NCBI RefSeq assembly: GCF_030272615.1
Contig: NC_081405.1
Location: 153,777,113-153,841,112 of the forward strand
Source: Cryptomeria japonica
Lineage: Eukaryota > Streptophyta > Pinopsida > Cupressales > Cupressaceae
Direction: 5' to 3'
DNA length: 64,000 bases
The notes under the pieces were generated by a model, which did no database searches, was not told where the DNA came from, and worked only from the letters and a program-made list of their open reading frames with translations. Position numbers and translations under genes: made by a program. Positions 48,519 through 59,908 of this stretch are shown one piece after another. Each line of letters starts with the position of its first letter. Position 1 is the stretch's first letter.

Positions 48519-49571
48519 ATGGGACAACCATTGCCTGAAGGGATGAGCGGTAATCCTGACAAAGAGCTTGAAGAACTGTTCGAGGGAGAACTAGCACTTA
48601 CGAAAGATTTCTCTTGCATCCTCCAGGCAGTGATCGAAACACACGTACGAACAGAAGCCACCACCGAGGAAGTTCCAGAGGATGTTGTGTGGAGTGCACT
48701 TGGTATAAGCCCGACGGTAAATCGTTTGATGAGCAACTTGCCCAACCTTCTGGCCCAGACATTTTTGGCTCTTCAAAACCGCAAGGAAGACACCTATCAG
48801 GAGAGATGGCGACAACAAATCCTACGGGAGTTTTATGAGCACCAAAAAGAGGAGCACGATGAAACCGAGCAAGGGGCAAATAATCCCTGAACTGTGTATG
48901 GGGAAGGAGAATAAACAAGAACACCCCCATTGTAATTAGTATGTCAGTGACATACATCGTATACGAGGGATGAATTAATAAAAGTGTTCTTATTAATATG
49001 GTGTCTTGTTCTATTTCATAAGGAGAATTTAGAATTAATGCCCAATCTGCTAAATAAGGAAAAAAATAAAAAGGAATATGTAGGGAACTCTAAAGCTGCC
49101 CAACGAGCATTAATTCTCGAGCAACATGCAGAACGAAGAAGAAGATTCAAGAGGATTGTCAAGGAAGGAAGCAACGGAAATGGTAGTAATGGCTCTGGCG
49201 AGGGCCAAGATTCGGTACTAATTGAAACCACCAAGAAATGGTTGGGGGATTTTTCCCTCATGTTGGAGGAGATCAGTGATGGGAGTACAGTTGATTCGTA
49301 CACACCATTTAGGGGAAACGAGACAAGAAGGGAGAAGGGGACCGAAACCGAGAACATAGAGGTCAGGGATACCAGTGTGACTGAAGCTGTCAGAGGGACA
49401 CAGGGGCATGGTACGAGAAGCAATATGTTTGGCTCGGTGACATCCAATCCTAAAAGTCAAAGTCACGTTCTAGGAACCAACACACCAGTTTTTGGAGGAC
49501 CAACCTCTGGAGGGTCCGGTTCGAGAGGCACAGGCATAGCGCAACCAAGAAGTGTGATGGAAAACAAATAG
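48519..49571 (+). pseudogene. gypsy gag, N-terminal part
   Basis: Two readings, 48519-48890 and 48984-49571. The first starts GQPLPEGMSGNP and is acidic and helical. The second has a basic patch ERRRRFKRIVKEG and Gly/Ser/Asn-rich low complexity. Position after the LTR and before the gag core supports gag. The exact start is unclear because of breaks. Confidence 0.5.
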
Positions 49572-49753
49572 AAATTGTCAAAGTTCATGGGGTACGGAAA
49601 GGAAGATCTCGTACAACATTGTCGTACATGTGAGACCATTGGTCCGCCAATGGGGTGGTGGACTATGCTGAGTGAGTGCTACAATTTCCAACCACATTGA
49701 GGGGAGTAGCCATCGATTGGCCGACATAGATAAACAAAAGGTGACTACATGGG

Positions 49754-50400
49754 TTAACTTACAAAAATAATTTCAAGCAGAGTTTCGGCTACTATGAGAC
49801 GATAATGAAATTGTGGCCGAAATCTACAGTACAAAACAAGGCAAAAAGGAGACGGTCTGTGTGTATGGCCGGAGGTTGAAAGAGTTGTTGGGGAAGATGG
49901 ATAGCCAGCCAATAGACGGGCTGAAGAAGAGATGGTTGGTGGAAGGATTGAGGCCTTCCCTTCAGAAAAAAATGAAGATTGTACTGCCCACATCATACAA
50001 GCAAAACTGAGGAAGGTGATTTATGGTGTACTGAATGTAGAACTGACGAGAACATGAAAGGTTCTTGCCCGAAGAAGGCATGTTGTGACATTTTCCAAAT
50101 AATGGGACATTCGACGAAGGAATGCCCATATAATATGAAGAGGAGGAATCAACAAATCCTCTTTACATAAGAGCAATCATCAGTGTCTGCAATAGCGGGC
50201 ACGTCCTAGTCCACCAATAACAATGCATCATCTAGCGGGTACCAGAACAACTGGCAGGGAGGAAAAAGCAATAACAATAATAACAATAACAACTGGATCC
50301 AGTATGATGCAAAAGGGCAACCAATGATCCAGTGTAGGTCCTGCAACTAGTGGGGGCACTTCGCTAGAGACTGCACAATGGAAGAAACCCTACAAAAGTT
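49754..50400 (+). pseudogene. gypsy gag core and zinc knuckles
   Basis: 49813-50010 reads YGRRLKELLGKMD and RWLVEGLRPSLQKKMK, the C-terminal gag capsid signature. A first knuckle at about 50067-50130 has lost one Cys (CCDIFQIMGHSTKEC). A second at 50335-50377 keeps CRSC...GHFARDC but has an in-frame TAG at 50348-50350. Capsid and RNA binding in the parent element. Confidence 0.65.
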
Positions 50401-50657
50401 GTGTAAGTGGTGTGGACCAGGAGATCAGGACAATGGAACTAGCCAAAATCCGGGGTCAACCTACTAAACATTGAGGGAATGGGGACGGAGGAGCCATTGT
50501 TGGCTCTCACAAGGTCGAAGACAAAGAAAGCCACCTACCCTAATCCACGTACAGAGAAACAACGAACACTAGAGGCGAAATCCCAAGTGGAGAAAGAGAT
50601 GATGGCACAACAGAGGGACACCTACAAGGCGGAAAGTACTTCCCACTCGGAGTAAAA

Positions 50658-51188
50658 GTGAAGGACCTTCTAGAAACAATGCCTCAACTACGTACGACAC
50701 TCTTGCGTTTAGTACAAATAACCGTGCAGAGCCGGATAACCCAAGGTACGGATGTCTCTGGCGGGTCGACAACAAACCCCTTGATCCTGACATCGAACAA
50801 TGGTCGGCATCCAGCAGTCGTGGAAATGGGCATACTCAGGACCATCCTAACGGACACCATTGTAGATGGCAGGTCTGGGGTAAATGTCCTTGTTGAAGAA
50901 ACTTGGAAGAAGCTTGGCAAACCGACACTATGGCCACCAACTTTTAACTTTCTTGGCATGGACCAACATGGGATAAAACCCCTAGGAACGCTTATGGCAC
51001 AACGAGTGATGATCGGAACACAACCATTTGTCCTGGATTTTATGGTGATCCCACTTAAGAAGAAGGGCTATGACCCCATCTTAGGGAGAGGGTGGTTGGT
51101 CAAAGCAAAGGTGAATCACAATTGGAAGAAGAACACTCTCTCCATGGAGAAAGATGGATGGAAGTACGTCATTGACCTCATGAACTAG
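50658..51188 (+). pseudogene. gypsy aspartic protease
   Basis: Retropepsin-like fold with VDGRSGVNVLVEETWKKLG, where the usual second Gly next to the catalytic Asp is Arg, and later GYDPILGRGWL. It would cleave the polyprotein; the substitution suggests inactivity. Confidence 0.7.
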
Positions 51189-51272
51189 GTAGTCACCGAG
51201 GAGCTCGCTTCGGACTCTGATTCATAAGACTCAAATAGATGGGAGGGGGATTCCTACGAAGGCAGAGACAAG

Positions 51273-52540
51273 ATGGAACCAAATAACAAAGGAGTGTTTG
51301 AACTAGACGGTTGCTTAGAGGATGACATATGCTCATTGAATGGACTCTTCCATTGGCAGATGGAGGATTATGAGTTGTTCCAGTGTAACATGCTCCAAAT
51401 AGAGAAGCCAGAGGAGAACAAGTTCTCGCCAGCATATGGAGAGCACATTGAAGGGGACACTCCCATAAATGAAGCATCGGCACATGAGTTCGACATGGCG
51501 AAACTCATTCAGTATGAGGAGCCTTCCATAAAAGCCACGAACCTCGATGAAGAAGTTGCGCCTAAGAATATTTGGGTAGGTGATGATTGGAATCCTGTAT
51601 TAAAAGCTGTTGCATTTAAAATTTTCATGGAATATAAGGACATGTTTGCATGGACCTATAAAGACTTGAAGGTTGTACCACCAAAACTATGTGTACATCG
51701 GATTCCTTTGGTACCAGGAGTCGTACCTATATGGAAAAGATCCTACAGGATGAACAATAATTATATGGCAAGGGTAAATGACGAGATTGAGCGTATGCTC
51801 AAAGCGAGGATCATTTTTAAGGTGCAAACCAACGAATGGGTATCCCCGAGAGTGATATCCTTGAAGAAAGAGGCCAACCAAATCAAAATCTATGTCGACT
51901 TTAGGTGCCTAAATGCAGTCACTATCAAGGACCCGTTCCCTATACCATTCACCGACACCATTCTGGAGGAACTGGCCGAGCACGAAATATACTCGTTTAT
52001 GGATGGATTTTCTGGGGTTATAACCAGATATCCATCACAAAGGAGGATAATTTGAAGACAACCTTCATGGTGGAAGATGGCATCTATGCATATAACAGAA
52101 TGCCCTTCGGCCTATGCAATGCGCCAACAACCTTTCAAAGAATAATCCTCCATGTCTTTGACAAAATGTCGGTGGGAAACTTCAAGGCTTTCTTAGACGA
52201 CTAGTCAATTTACAACACACAGGATGCACATTTAACGACTCTCGGGGAATGCATGGAAAGATGCAGGAGGGCACGACTAGCACTAAATCCCAAAAAGTGC
52301 AGATTCATGGTCCCTCAAGGGAAGTTACTGGGACACATCGTATGCAAGGCTGGACTAAAAACTGACCCGGACAAGGTTCGGGTGATCGTGGAAATGGAGG
52401 CACCAGCGGACGTCACTGGAGTGAAGTCCTTTCTCGGACACATCGGGTACTATAGGAGATTCATCAAAAAATTCACTCAAGTGTCGTACCCACTGGACAA
52501 ACTTACACAAAGAGGAGAACCGTACGCGTGGGAATGACGC
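51273..52540 (+). pseudogene. gypsy reverse transcriptase
   Basis: Motifs in order: IPLVPGVVPIWKRSYRM, IKIYVDFRCLNAVTIKDPFP, YNRMPFGLCNAPTTFQR, FKAFLDD (catalytic aspartates, followed at once by TAG at 52202-52204), ALNPKKCRF, GLKTDPDKV and FLGHIGYYRRFI. Frame changes near 52020 and stops make it non-functional. Confidence 0.85.
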
Positions 52541-52990
52541 AGGAAGAAGGATTTCAAGAACTGAAGACATGGCTGGTGGGTTCACCAATTCTTACGTACC
52601 CAAACTGGGACAAGGAGTTCCATGTCCATGTGGACACGTTTAGCTTTGCAATCGGTGCCACACTAGCACAAGTTGGGGACCATGGATTGGACCACCTGAT
52701 TTACTTTATGTGTCGGTTGTTGTCAAAGGCCAAAAAGAACTACATCACCATGAAAAGAGAAGCCCTGGGGATGGTGTATTCAGTCCAAAAAATTTGGCAC
52801 TATCGTTTGGCAACACCATTTACATTTTATGTGGACCACCAGGCGTTGATGTACTTGGTGAACAAGTCGATCATCCAAGGATGGATTAGCCAGTGGTTAC
52901 TCCTCCTGCAAGAGTTTACATTGAATATCATTGTCTGACTTGGGAAAATCCATGTGATCGTTGATAAATTGTCAAGGATCAGGTCTAGTG
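52528..52990 (+). pseudogene. gypsy RNase H
   Basis: FHVHVDTFSFAIGATLAQ (first Asp), LSKAKKNYITMKREAL (Glu), and FYVDHQALMYLVNKS (Asp). It follows RT after a frame change near 52530. A stop at about 52936 precedes the DKLSR block. Confidence 0.8.
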
Positions 52991-54310
52991 AGTCGGCCGA
53001 GGGAGTCAACAAAGACTTTCTAGATGCTCATCTATTTCAAATTGTTGTCTTGCCTACTTGGTACACCAGCATGGGGGATTACCTTTCAATGTCACAGTTT
53101 CCAAAGGAGATGCCGCCAGGAGAAAGAAGGAAGTTGGTGCTCCGTAGCAAGACATTTCAATTAATCAATGGCCTCTTGTATAAAATGGGACCTGACCAAG
53201 TCCTACGACATTGTGTTGTAGAACAAGAGGTTCAGGACGTCTTGAGGGAAGCACATATGGGGCCGGATACAATTGCCAGGAAAGTGTTGTTGGCAGGACT
53301 TTGGTGGTCGACACTCTGTAATGATTCACGGGAATGGATGATTAGTTGTGATACATGCCAATGGGTTGGAAGGCCAATTAAGAGGGATTTCATGTCGCTC
53401 AACCCATCGCATGCATAGGAGCTATTCGAATGATAGGGGCTAGATTTCATCGGACCCCTAAAGCCAAGTAGAGCACGTCAATGCAGGTACATCGTGGCAA
53501 CGACATAGTATTTAACAAAGTGGGTCGAGGCACGAGCTCTCCCAGATAACTCAGCAATCAACATGACAAAGTTTATCTATGAACAAATCATCACATGATA
53601 TGGAATTCCTATCCAGCTAAAGAGCGATCGGGGGGGCCACTTCATAAACCACACCATCCGGTTGTTAACCACAAAGTTAAAAAAATTTCCACTCCCTATC
53701 AAGCCCCTATTACCCTCGAGCGAATGGCCAAGCCGAGGCAACCAATAAAATAATAGTGTCTCTCATTTATAAGTCGTGTGGGGTTGAAAAAGATGATTTA
53801 GAGGAATGACTACCATCGGTACTCTGGGCTTACCAGACAACATATAAAGTGACCACTGACCAGGCCCCTTTTCAGTTGATATACCAACAAGAAGCCATGG
53901 TGCCAACGAAGTTCATGGTGTCGAGTCTTCGAATTGTCATCGAGAACTAGTTGGGTGACATGGAAAGCCTAAGGGAGAGGTTGTACACTTTGAACAAGTT
54001 GGACGAACAATGAATGATGGCACAATGAGCCAAAGAGGTGGCCCAACAAAGATGGAAGGTTTGGCATGACAAGCATCTTAGGCGAATGAGATTCACTCTG
54101 AAGCAATTAGTGTTGAAATTTAATGGGCAGAACAAAATCAAACCTGGTAAATTTAAAGTACGGTGGCTAGGTCCCTTCAAGGTGTGCAAGGTCAGTGCAA
54201 ACGAAGCAATTAAATTGTCGAGGCTCAACGGGAAGGAGGTGTCAGACGTCGTAAACAGGTCGAAACTAAAATTGTATTACAAGAGGCATTCAAAGGACCC
54301 CACCGGATGA
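52954..54310 (+). pseudogene. gypsy integrase
   Basis: Zinc-finger end at CDTCQWVGRPIK (53350-53385), core GLDFIGPLKP (about 53440), TKWVEARALP (about 53515) and a DRGGHFI-like block (about 53625), then the C-terminal region KVRWLGPFKVCKV (54158-54195). Multiple stops lie in the core. No chromodomain is seen. Confidence 0.8.
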
Positions 54311-54660
54311 GTCAGTTAAAAGTTTTTTTTTTAAAATGAAAAATCTGTATGATCGTACAAAAAATGTCGTACAGTCATACTAAACCAAAAATAAAAAATA
54401 AATCCATACGACTTTACAGAAAAGCAATTATATTTGAAAAAAATATTGTTCTTATAAGATAAGTCTGTACTATTAATCTGTACGTCATGTTGGGGGAAAA
54501 TCCATACAAATCAGTACAACACACATAGACAAGAGCATTCTGTACATACGATGGAGAAAAGAAATCTGCACATTATGAAATATGAATTCTATACAGTAGT
54601 AAATCAAATTCAGCACATCATAAAATGAAATCTGTACGTGCAAAAGGTGAAATCCATAGG
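54311..54660. repeat. Spacer with degenerate (A)AATCTGTAC words
   Basis: At least ten variants of aatctgtac/aatccatac occur at roughly 25-40 bp intervals between integrase and the extra ORF. No coding potential. Confidence 0.55.
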
Positions 54661-54772
54661 ACCAAGGAAGGCATTGAGATTAGAGTTTGTGGAATAATTA
54701 ATTGTTAAAGATTGCATACAAAGCCAAGGCCAAAGAAGTTGAGATAAGGTATGAGTTCTGAAAAGGATATAA

Positions 54773-55751
54773 GTGTGCAAGCAGGGTACAAATCCATCGG
54801 TGGAGTTAGGGAGCAGGAAACTGAAGAAGTTAGATTGGAGGAAGCAGTTACAGCAATTCGAGAACTCATTAGGACAACTGTCTAGAAGGAGAAGAATGGT
54901 GGATTTGAGCAATGTCGATAAAACGAAAAAGGTGGTACAACCAGATGAAGGAAAGAAAGCAATGCCAACAAAAATTGCAGCAGAAATAGTTACATTCGAA
55001 GGTTTGAGCAGAAGTGTGTGTCGGGCATGGTGGGTGGTAGCACAAACCCCAGATGACATTGTGTTGAAGACATCATTGTGCAGGGCACATGTGCATTGGG
55101 CTATACAAATACAGAGCTAGGAGTATCAACATTCAAATACCAAGACATGGATATTGTCATTTCCTTCTCACTAGACGCTTTCGCTCAGGTGTTTGGTATT
55201 CCAGATGAGGGAAAGGAGGTGGATAGGAGTGTCACAAAAATGTCAGTCGAGAGGAAGACACAACTTCTATAGCGGATATGCCATAGTGATTTGTCAGTAA
55301 CCAAATGGGGGAGATAACTGCACCGAAGGGTAGGGGTTTGAAGAAATCTTTCATTGTACTAGGAGGGTGGCAGTGTTTGCTCGATGTAATGAAGAGTTGG
55401 CTCACGAGAGCCAACAAGGCATCCAACACGACAGTACCTATGATCGCCTTGATGGATGGATTGCAGAATGGCACGGTGTATAACTGGGCGACGATGCTTT
55501 CAGATAGAATCAATCAATTGTTTACCTTGAAGCACAAGGTGTTCTACATTCCCTTCCACACCATTGGCCTCTTCTTAGATGCAGTACGCACACAGGGGGC
55601 TCTGGAACAGTGGGTATGGAAGTCGAGCAGTAGCATTGACCCCTTACAGCCCTCCATTTTTTATCGGACCCACCTTGACACCTTCACAGGTGTTGGAGAT
55701 GCACAGTCTAGTAAGAAGCGAAGGAGACCAGTCCAGGTGACCATTTTTTAG
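54773..55751 (+). pseudogene. Extra ORF downstream of integrase (accessory protein)
   Basis: Three overlapping or adjacent readings (54773-55120, 55078-55272, 55305-55751). The first is basic and helical. The second has ISFSLDAFAQVFGIPDEGKE. The third has GLKKSFIVLGGWQCLL, NGTVYNWATMLSDRINQL and a basic end SSKKRRRPVQ. Position matches the extra ORF of Athila-like elements, but no env features (signal, transmembrane, glycosylation pattern) are visible. The blocks match the ORF at 31838-35037 in order and spacing. Function unknown. Confidence 0.55.
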
Positions 55752-57210
55752 AGTGAGGCAGATACCACAAAAGAGGTTGATAGTAGCAGTATGGAGTCTA
55801 ATGATGGCTCATCGAGGAACAATGGTAGAGATGATGCATTTTTCCTTATAGGTCGGAGAGAGGTGCAGGAGAGCCCTCGTATGGGGGAGATTACTAACGA
55901 CACGATGAATTTTGGACATATACCTAGAGGATGTTAAGGGATTCTATCTAGTAGGGTCAAGCCCCCAGAGGGAGCCAAGACAAGCCACATCTCTTTACAC
56001 TGATGTTTTTGAGTGTGGATGGCTAGGTGACACCACTCTCACGTACGGGGGTGATAGTTGGTGTCATCTTAGCAATCCCTGTGCTAGGTTTTGGACAGTT
56101 GCATCCTCCACCAGCACAGGTTCCCGCATAGATGCCAACACAAAGGGTTGTAGGGAGTACACCCTCCTCCATGGAACCAGTAGTACAAACCTTGGAGGGA
56201 GGTGCGGACATGGCAGAGGATGACGCCTCTATGGATACATGGTTGGGTCACTATGTAACTCCCCCCTGACGCCAGTAGGACCACCGCTCGTATCCCCATG
56301 ACCACCTTTGAAGGCTATTGTGGACATGGAGAGGGATAGTTCTTCTCCCCAACAAGAGAACACCATGACACTACATGAGATAGAGGGGTTGGGAGAGGAG
56401 GCCCATCAGCTAGATCTATAGACTGGGGACCCTGCGGAGAGCCATCCCAGTGGGATGGGCTAGTTTTTAGCCGAGGTGGAGGTATGTGCTCGGCGGTGGG
56501 CGACTTCAGCGCAAGAGCGAAGTCTCAGCCCGCCAGCCTTAGAGGGTCTCCTTGCATTTTCCATAGGGGGTTGCATGGAGGCGTTTGGGCGATATTTTGA
56601 GGATAGGGGTTAGCTTGAGGTTGAGCTTCTTGTGATGTTGGAGGAGTGGCAATGCTCAGGGGTGGCTGGAGAGAGTGGGATGCAGCCCCTACTTAGGTGA
56701 TTCAAATAGTCTATTCGAGATGGTTATTATCAGCTTAGGTAGACTCAACACAGTGCATCGACGATGTGGGTGGCCTCCCTGGCAACTCGAGCAAAGTTGG
56801 CCACCCGTGTTCCACTTCTTGAGTTGGAGCTTTCTCATAAGTGAGCTAGGGCCAGGAGCCTAGAGGAGGAGTTGTCTCGGGTGAAGACAAAGTTGGTAGC
56901 TACCATGGGTGAGCGAGCATTGTTGGAGACCCGACTCACTTCTGCCTTGGATGAGCTTTACGGGAAACAGAAGGAGCTTATGGAGGTTTTCCATATGGTG
57001 AAGTGGTCTAGGGAGCAGTAATTGATCGTCGAGAGGTATCTTCTCTATCGTACATAGCAAGTGTACCAACTGTGGGAGAATATGGCAACCACACCAACGG
57101 GCCCTTCTTCATCAGGGACGCCCTCTATACCCCCTTCGTCTTGAGTTTCTTTTCTTGTATATGTTACATCATTCCCATTTTGGTTGTATGTCATCCAGAG
57201 ATGACCCTTC
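55752..57210 (+). other. 3' part of the accessory region, decayed
   Basis: Broken plus-strand readings, including a helical stretch near 56860-57000 (GELGPGA... then ERALLETRLTSALDEL). No domain can be assigned. Confidence 0.35.
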
Positions 57211-57228
57211 TTTTTGGGGGGATGATGT
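57210..57228 (+). other. Polypurine tract of the gypsy element
   Basis: tttttggggggatga immediately precedes the 3' LTR, the normal place for plus-strand priming. Confidence 0.6.
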
Positions 57229-57510
57229 TGTCGAGTAATTATGTATGTGTTAATTTGTGTGTTAAAGGTAACCAGTTAACTGATGTTTGCTAGCAATTGG
57301 CACCGAGTAACTGTGCCGACACCTATATAGTCATCCTTGTTTCCAGTTTCTGGTATGATAGTACATGCTTGATGTTATCCGATGTATTGGCACATGTTAT
57401 CAATGAGTATGCAGTATTGAGTTCATCTATTTGTCTGCATCTGTGTATATTGTCATATTATGGTTATTTGCAATGCACTAAACACACACTCACACCCATG
57501 AGGGAAAACA
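57229..57510 (+). repeat. 3' LTR of the gypsy element
   Basis: 282 bp, tgtcgagtaatt to gagggaaaaca, paired with 48178-48458. Confidence 0.85.
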
Positions 57511-57912
57511 CACCTTTTGTTGTCTCTTTGCCAGGATTAAACCCCCCTCTTCATCTGAAACAATATGAGGAATAACCTTTTCTAATCTCAGTGATATTGC
57601 TTTAGAGAAGATTTTGTATATGGTGTTACAAAGAGAGATGGGTCTAAAATCTGTAAAAGAATATGAAATTGACTTTTTAGGAATAAGTGCAAAGAAGGTA
57701 GTGTTCATTTCCTTAAGAATGGATTTGTTTCTTCTAGACTCCTCCAAGGCCAACCAAATCTCTCGTGCCATAAAATCCCATCCCTTTTGGAAGAAAGAAG
57801 TGATGAAGCCATCTTGGTCTGGCGCTTTGTCAAGGGGCATGAAACATGGAACAATACTTTCTCCTCCCACCTCTTTCATCACTATATTTTATTTACCCAT
57901 CTCATTATATAC
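57511..57912 (-). pseudogene. Second copy of 402 bp of LINE reverse transcriptase
   Basis: Nearly identical to 47508-47909, same orientation and same length. It reads DKAPDQDGF, LALEESRRNKSILKEMNTTF and DFRPISLCNTIYKIF. It lies exactly between the 3' LTR of one gypsy element and the LTR of the next. Confidence 0.85.
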
Positions 57913-59120
57913 TGTAAAGTGGAAAATCGAACCCTAGGTGTTCCCCCACTCCGAGGAGAGAGAAAGGAGGTCACTAGGATTGACGGTTTTCACTTAGGAG
58001 AGACTTTACATTCAAAAGAGGGGTTGAAACTCACAAGATCCAATCCCACACAATGCAAGATTGAATTCTAAATGAGTTTCAAGGGTTGAGACAGCAAGGA
58101 TACCCTCTTTTGTAAAGAATGTAGATAAAAGGATTGAACTAGGAGTGTATGTAAAAGTAGGAAAGATTCGCTTGTAGACGGAGTTAGAGACACGGGATGA
58201 AGCTATGGACCTGAAATTAGCAGTAAAATGTCGAGATGATGCTGTCCTGCAAGTTTGAGCGAAAGTTGACGGGACGATGGTGCCCGGAGTGCACACGGTC
58301 CTCCGAAAAATCCACGAAACGAAGGGGGATCTGTTCGTCTCTGCACAAGGATTCCAGATCTTCAATTACAGCTGCATACCTACAACCTACACACAAAAAA
58401 GAGAGGACGATTGAGGGGTTAGGGATTAGGGGTTTGCCTTCAGGTCAAACCCCAGTTTTGGAATTAACCAAGAAATGAGAATGTTGTAAATGTAAATGTT
58501 TGTAATGTAATCAAGTACTGATACCTTGTTGTAAGAATGTTTGTATTCTTACATGCGAAGGTGTAAATGATGTTGTATGTTGTATGTTGTGTGTTGTAGG
58601 TGATCTCCTCTTCAATGGTTGAATCCTTGTCTTGAATGCAACACCTAGCCTTGAATGGAAACCTAGAATGCTCAATTGCTTGAAGGAATGCTTGAACGTT
58701 TGAATGTTTGAATGTTTTAGTGTTTCCCTATCGCTTCTGCCTCTTGCACACATATGTTTTTCCTCCTCTTTTTCTGGGAGGGGAAATGTAGTTTATATAC
58801 TTGTCAATTAGGGTTAGGAGACTAATTTTTCCGACCTTAGGCCGACCTAGGAGCATTATTTTCCAAATTGCAAACTCGAAGACCCGATGCCCAACAAGAG
58901 ACCGGGCCCAAAATAGGGCCAGGGACCAGGGCGCTGGGCACCATGGTCCCACCTCTCGAGACAGCAGGGTGCAAGGAGGATCAAGCCAAGGTGCAGAAAG
59001 ATGCAGTTTTTGATGTCGTAAACAGGTTTCGGGGTCTCCATTCAGGTTCAACGTTGCACCGCCATCGTGAAGACCCAAATGCAGTTGAAATTACAAGTGT
59101 CACAATTTTACGACACTACA
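57913..59120 (-). repeat. 3' LTR of the gag-protease element
   Basis: 1208 bp. On the minus strand it starts tgtagtgtcgtaaaattg and ends ccactttaca. The flanking 5-mer at the proximal end is tatac; the other end cannot be checked. Confidence 0.75.
58791..58800 (-). promoter_or_regulatory. TATA box in the LTR
   Basis: Minus strand gtatataaac, about 330 bp from the LTR start; likely retroelement promoter. Confidence 0.5.
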
Positions 59121-59140
59121 TTTAGCCCCCACTTTAGCGG
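59121..59140 (-). other. Polypurine tract
   Basis: Minus strand aaagtgggggctaaa directly before the LTR start, a form common in plant gypsy elements. Confidence 0.7.
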
Positions 59141-59908
59141 GAGCATAAACGTACGCCCATACTTTCGGTAAAGTACAAGGAAACAACATTGAAAGACTTT
59201 CACCACGTCAAGGAGGCAAGATACAGCAAGCCCCCAGTGCACTAAGGATCTTATGACTTCGATTGACAAAGTAAAAGGGAAGATCACGAGGGAGAACCAT
59301 GACTATCAATAGTAAGGTTCCCTCACTATGAGTCATGCAAGAAAAAATACCAAAAATTTTCAAGGCAAAGCTAAGTTCGCCAAGAAATTTTTTTAAGAAT
59401 CTTGAAGAGATATGAATGGAGTGTATACCCCCTACGTTAAAGCGATCGCACATGCCTCATTGGGGGTGATTGCTTTAAGGTAGTGATACACATAAGAAAT
59501 GAGAAGGGAAAGGAGCACGTTATCGCAAAGATTTAGCCCCCAAGTGTGAGATAAACCTAAGGATAATAGACACAAAACACAAATCACGAGGTGACTTCGC
59601 TTTCCTTGGGGTCAGTATGCTATATGATAATTCATGTATATCATATGTATGTATGCATAATTTTTCTTCATTCCCCAATCACCGAAGGTCACTTAGAAGA
59701 AGGGAACACATGTGTCTTTTGAGTCAACATGAGAGAGACCAAAAGAGATCTCAATGCTTTGCATCGTCCTCAAGTAGACAACACTAAGGACAACAAATAG
59801 AAGAATGATAATAACACATAGAAGAAGTAACAAAAGATATCAAGAGAGGAGGAGAGAGTCTGCTGTGCTAATGAACTAGTCTAGCACGTCATCCACCCCC
59901 CGATCTTG
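59141..59908 (-). other. 3' untranslated region of the gag-protease element
   Basis: No ORF of note. The sequence lies between the last stop of the long frame and the polypurine tract. Confidence 0.5.

Larger units (their letters stand above)
48178..57510 (+). mobile_element. Old Ty3/gypsy LTR retrotransposon with extra 3' ORF
   Basis: 282-bp LTRs at both ends differ at about 35 positions by eye (roughly 12%), so the insertion is old. Between them lie gag with zinc knuckles, protease, RT, RNase H and integrase in gypsy order, then a spacer, an additional coding region and a G-rich polypurine tract. The IN-last order and an extra ORF after pol recall the Tat/Athila side of the family. No matching target duplication is found: the flanks are ttaaa and cacct. 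All ORFs are broken. Confidence 0.85.

Noticed and set aside
54773-57210. Extra ORF as a retroviral-type envelope
   Set aside because: No signal peptide, transmembrane segment or cleavage site is visible; sequence instead matches the other accessory ORF.
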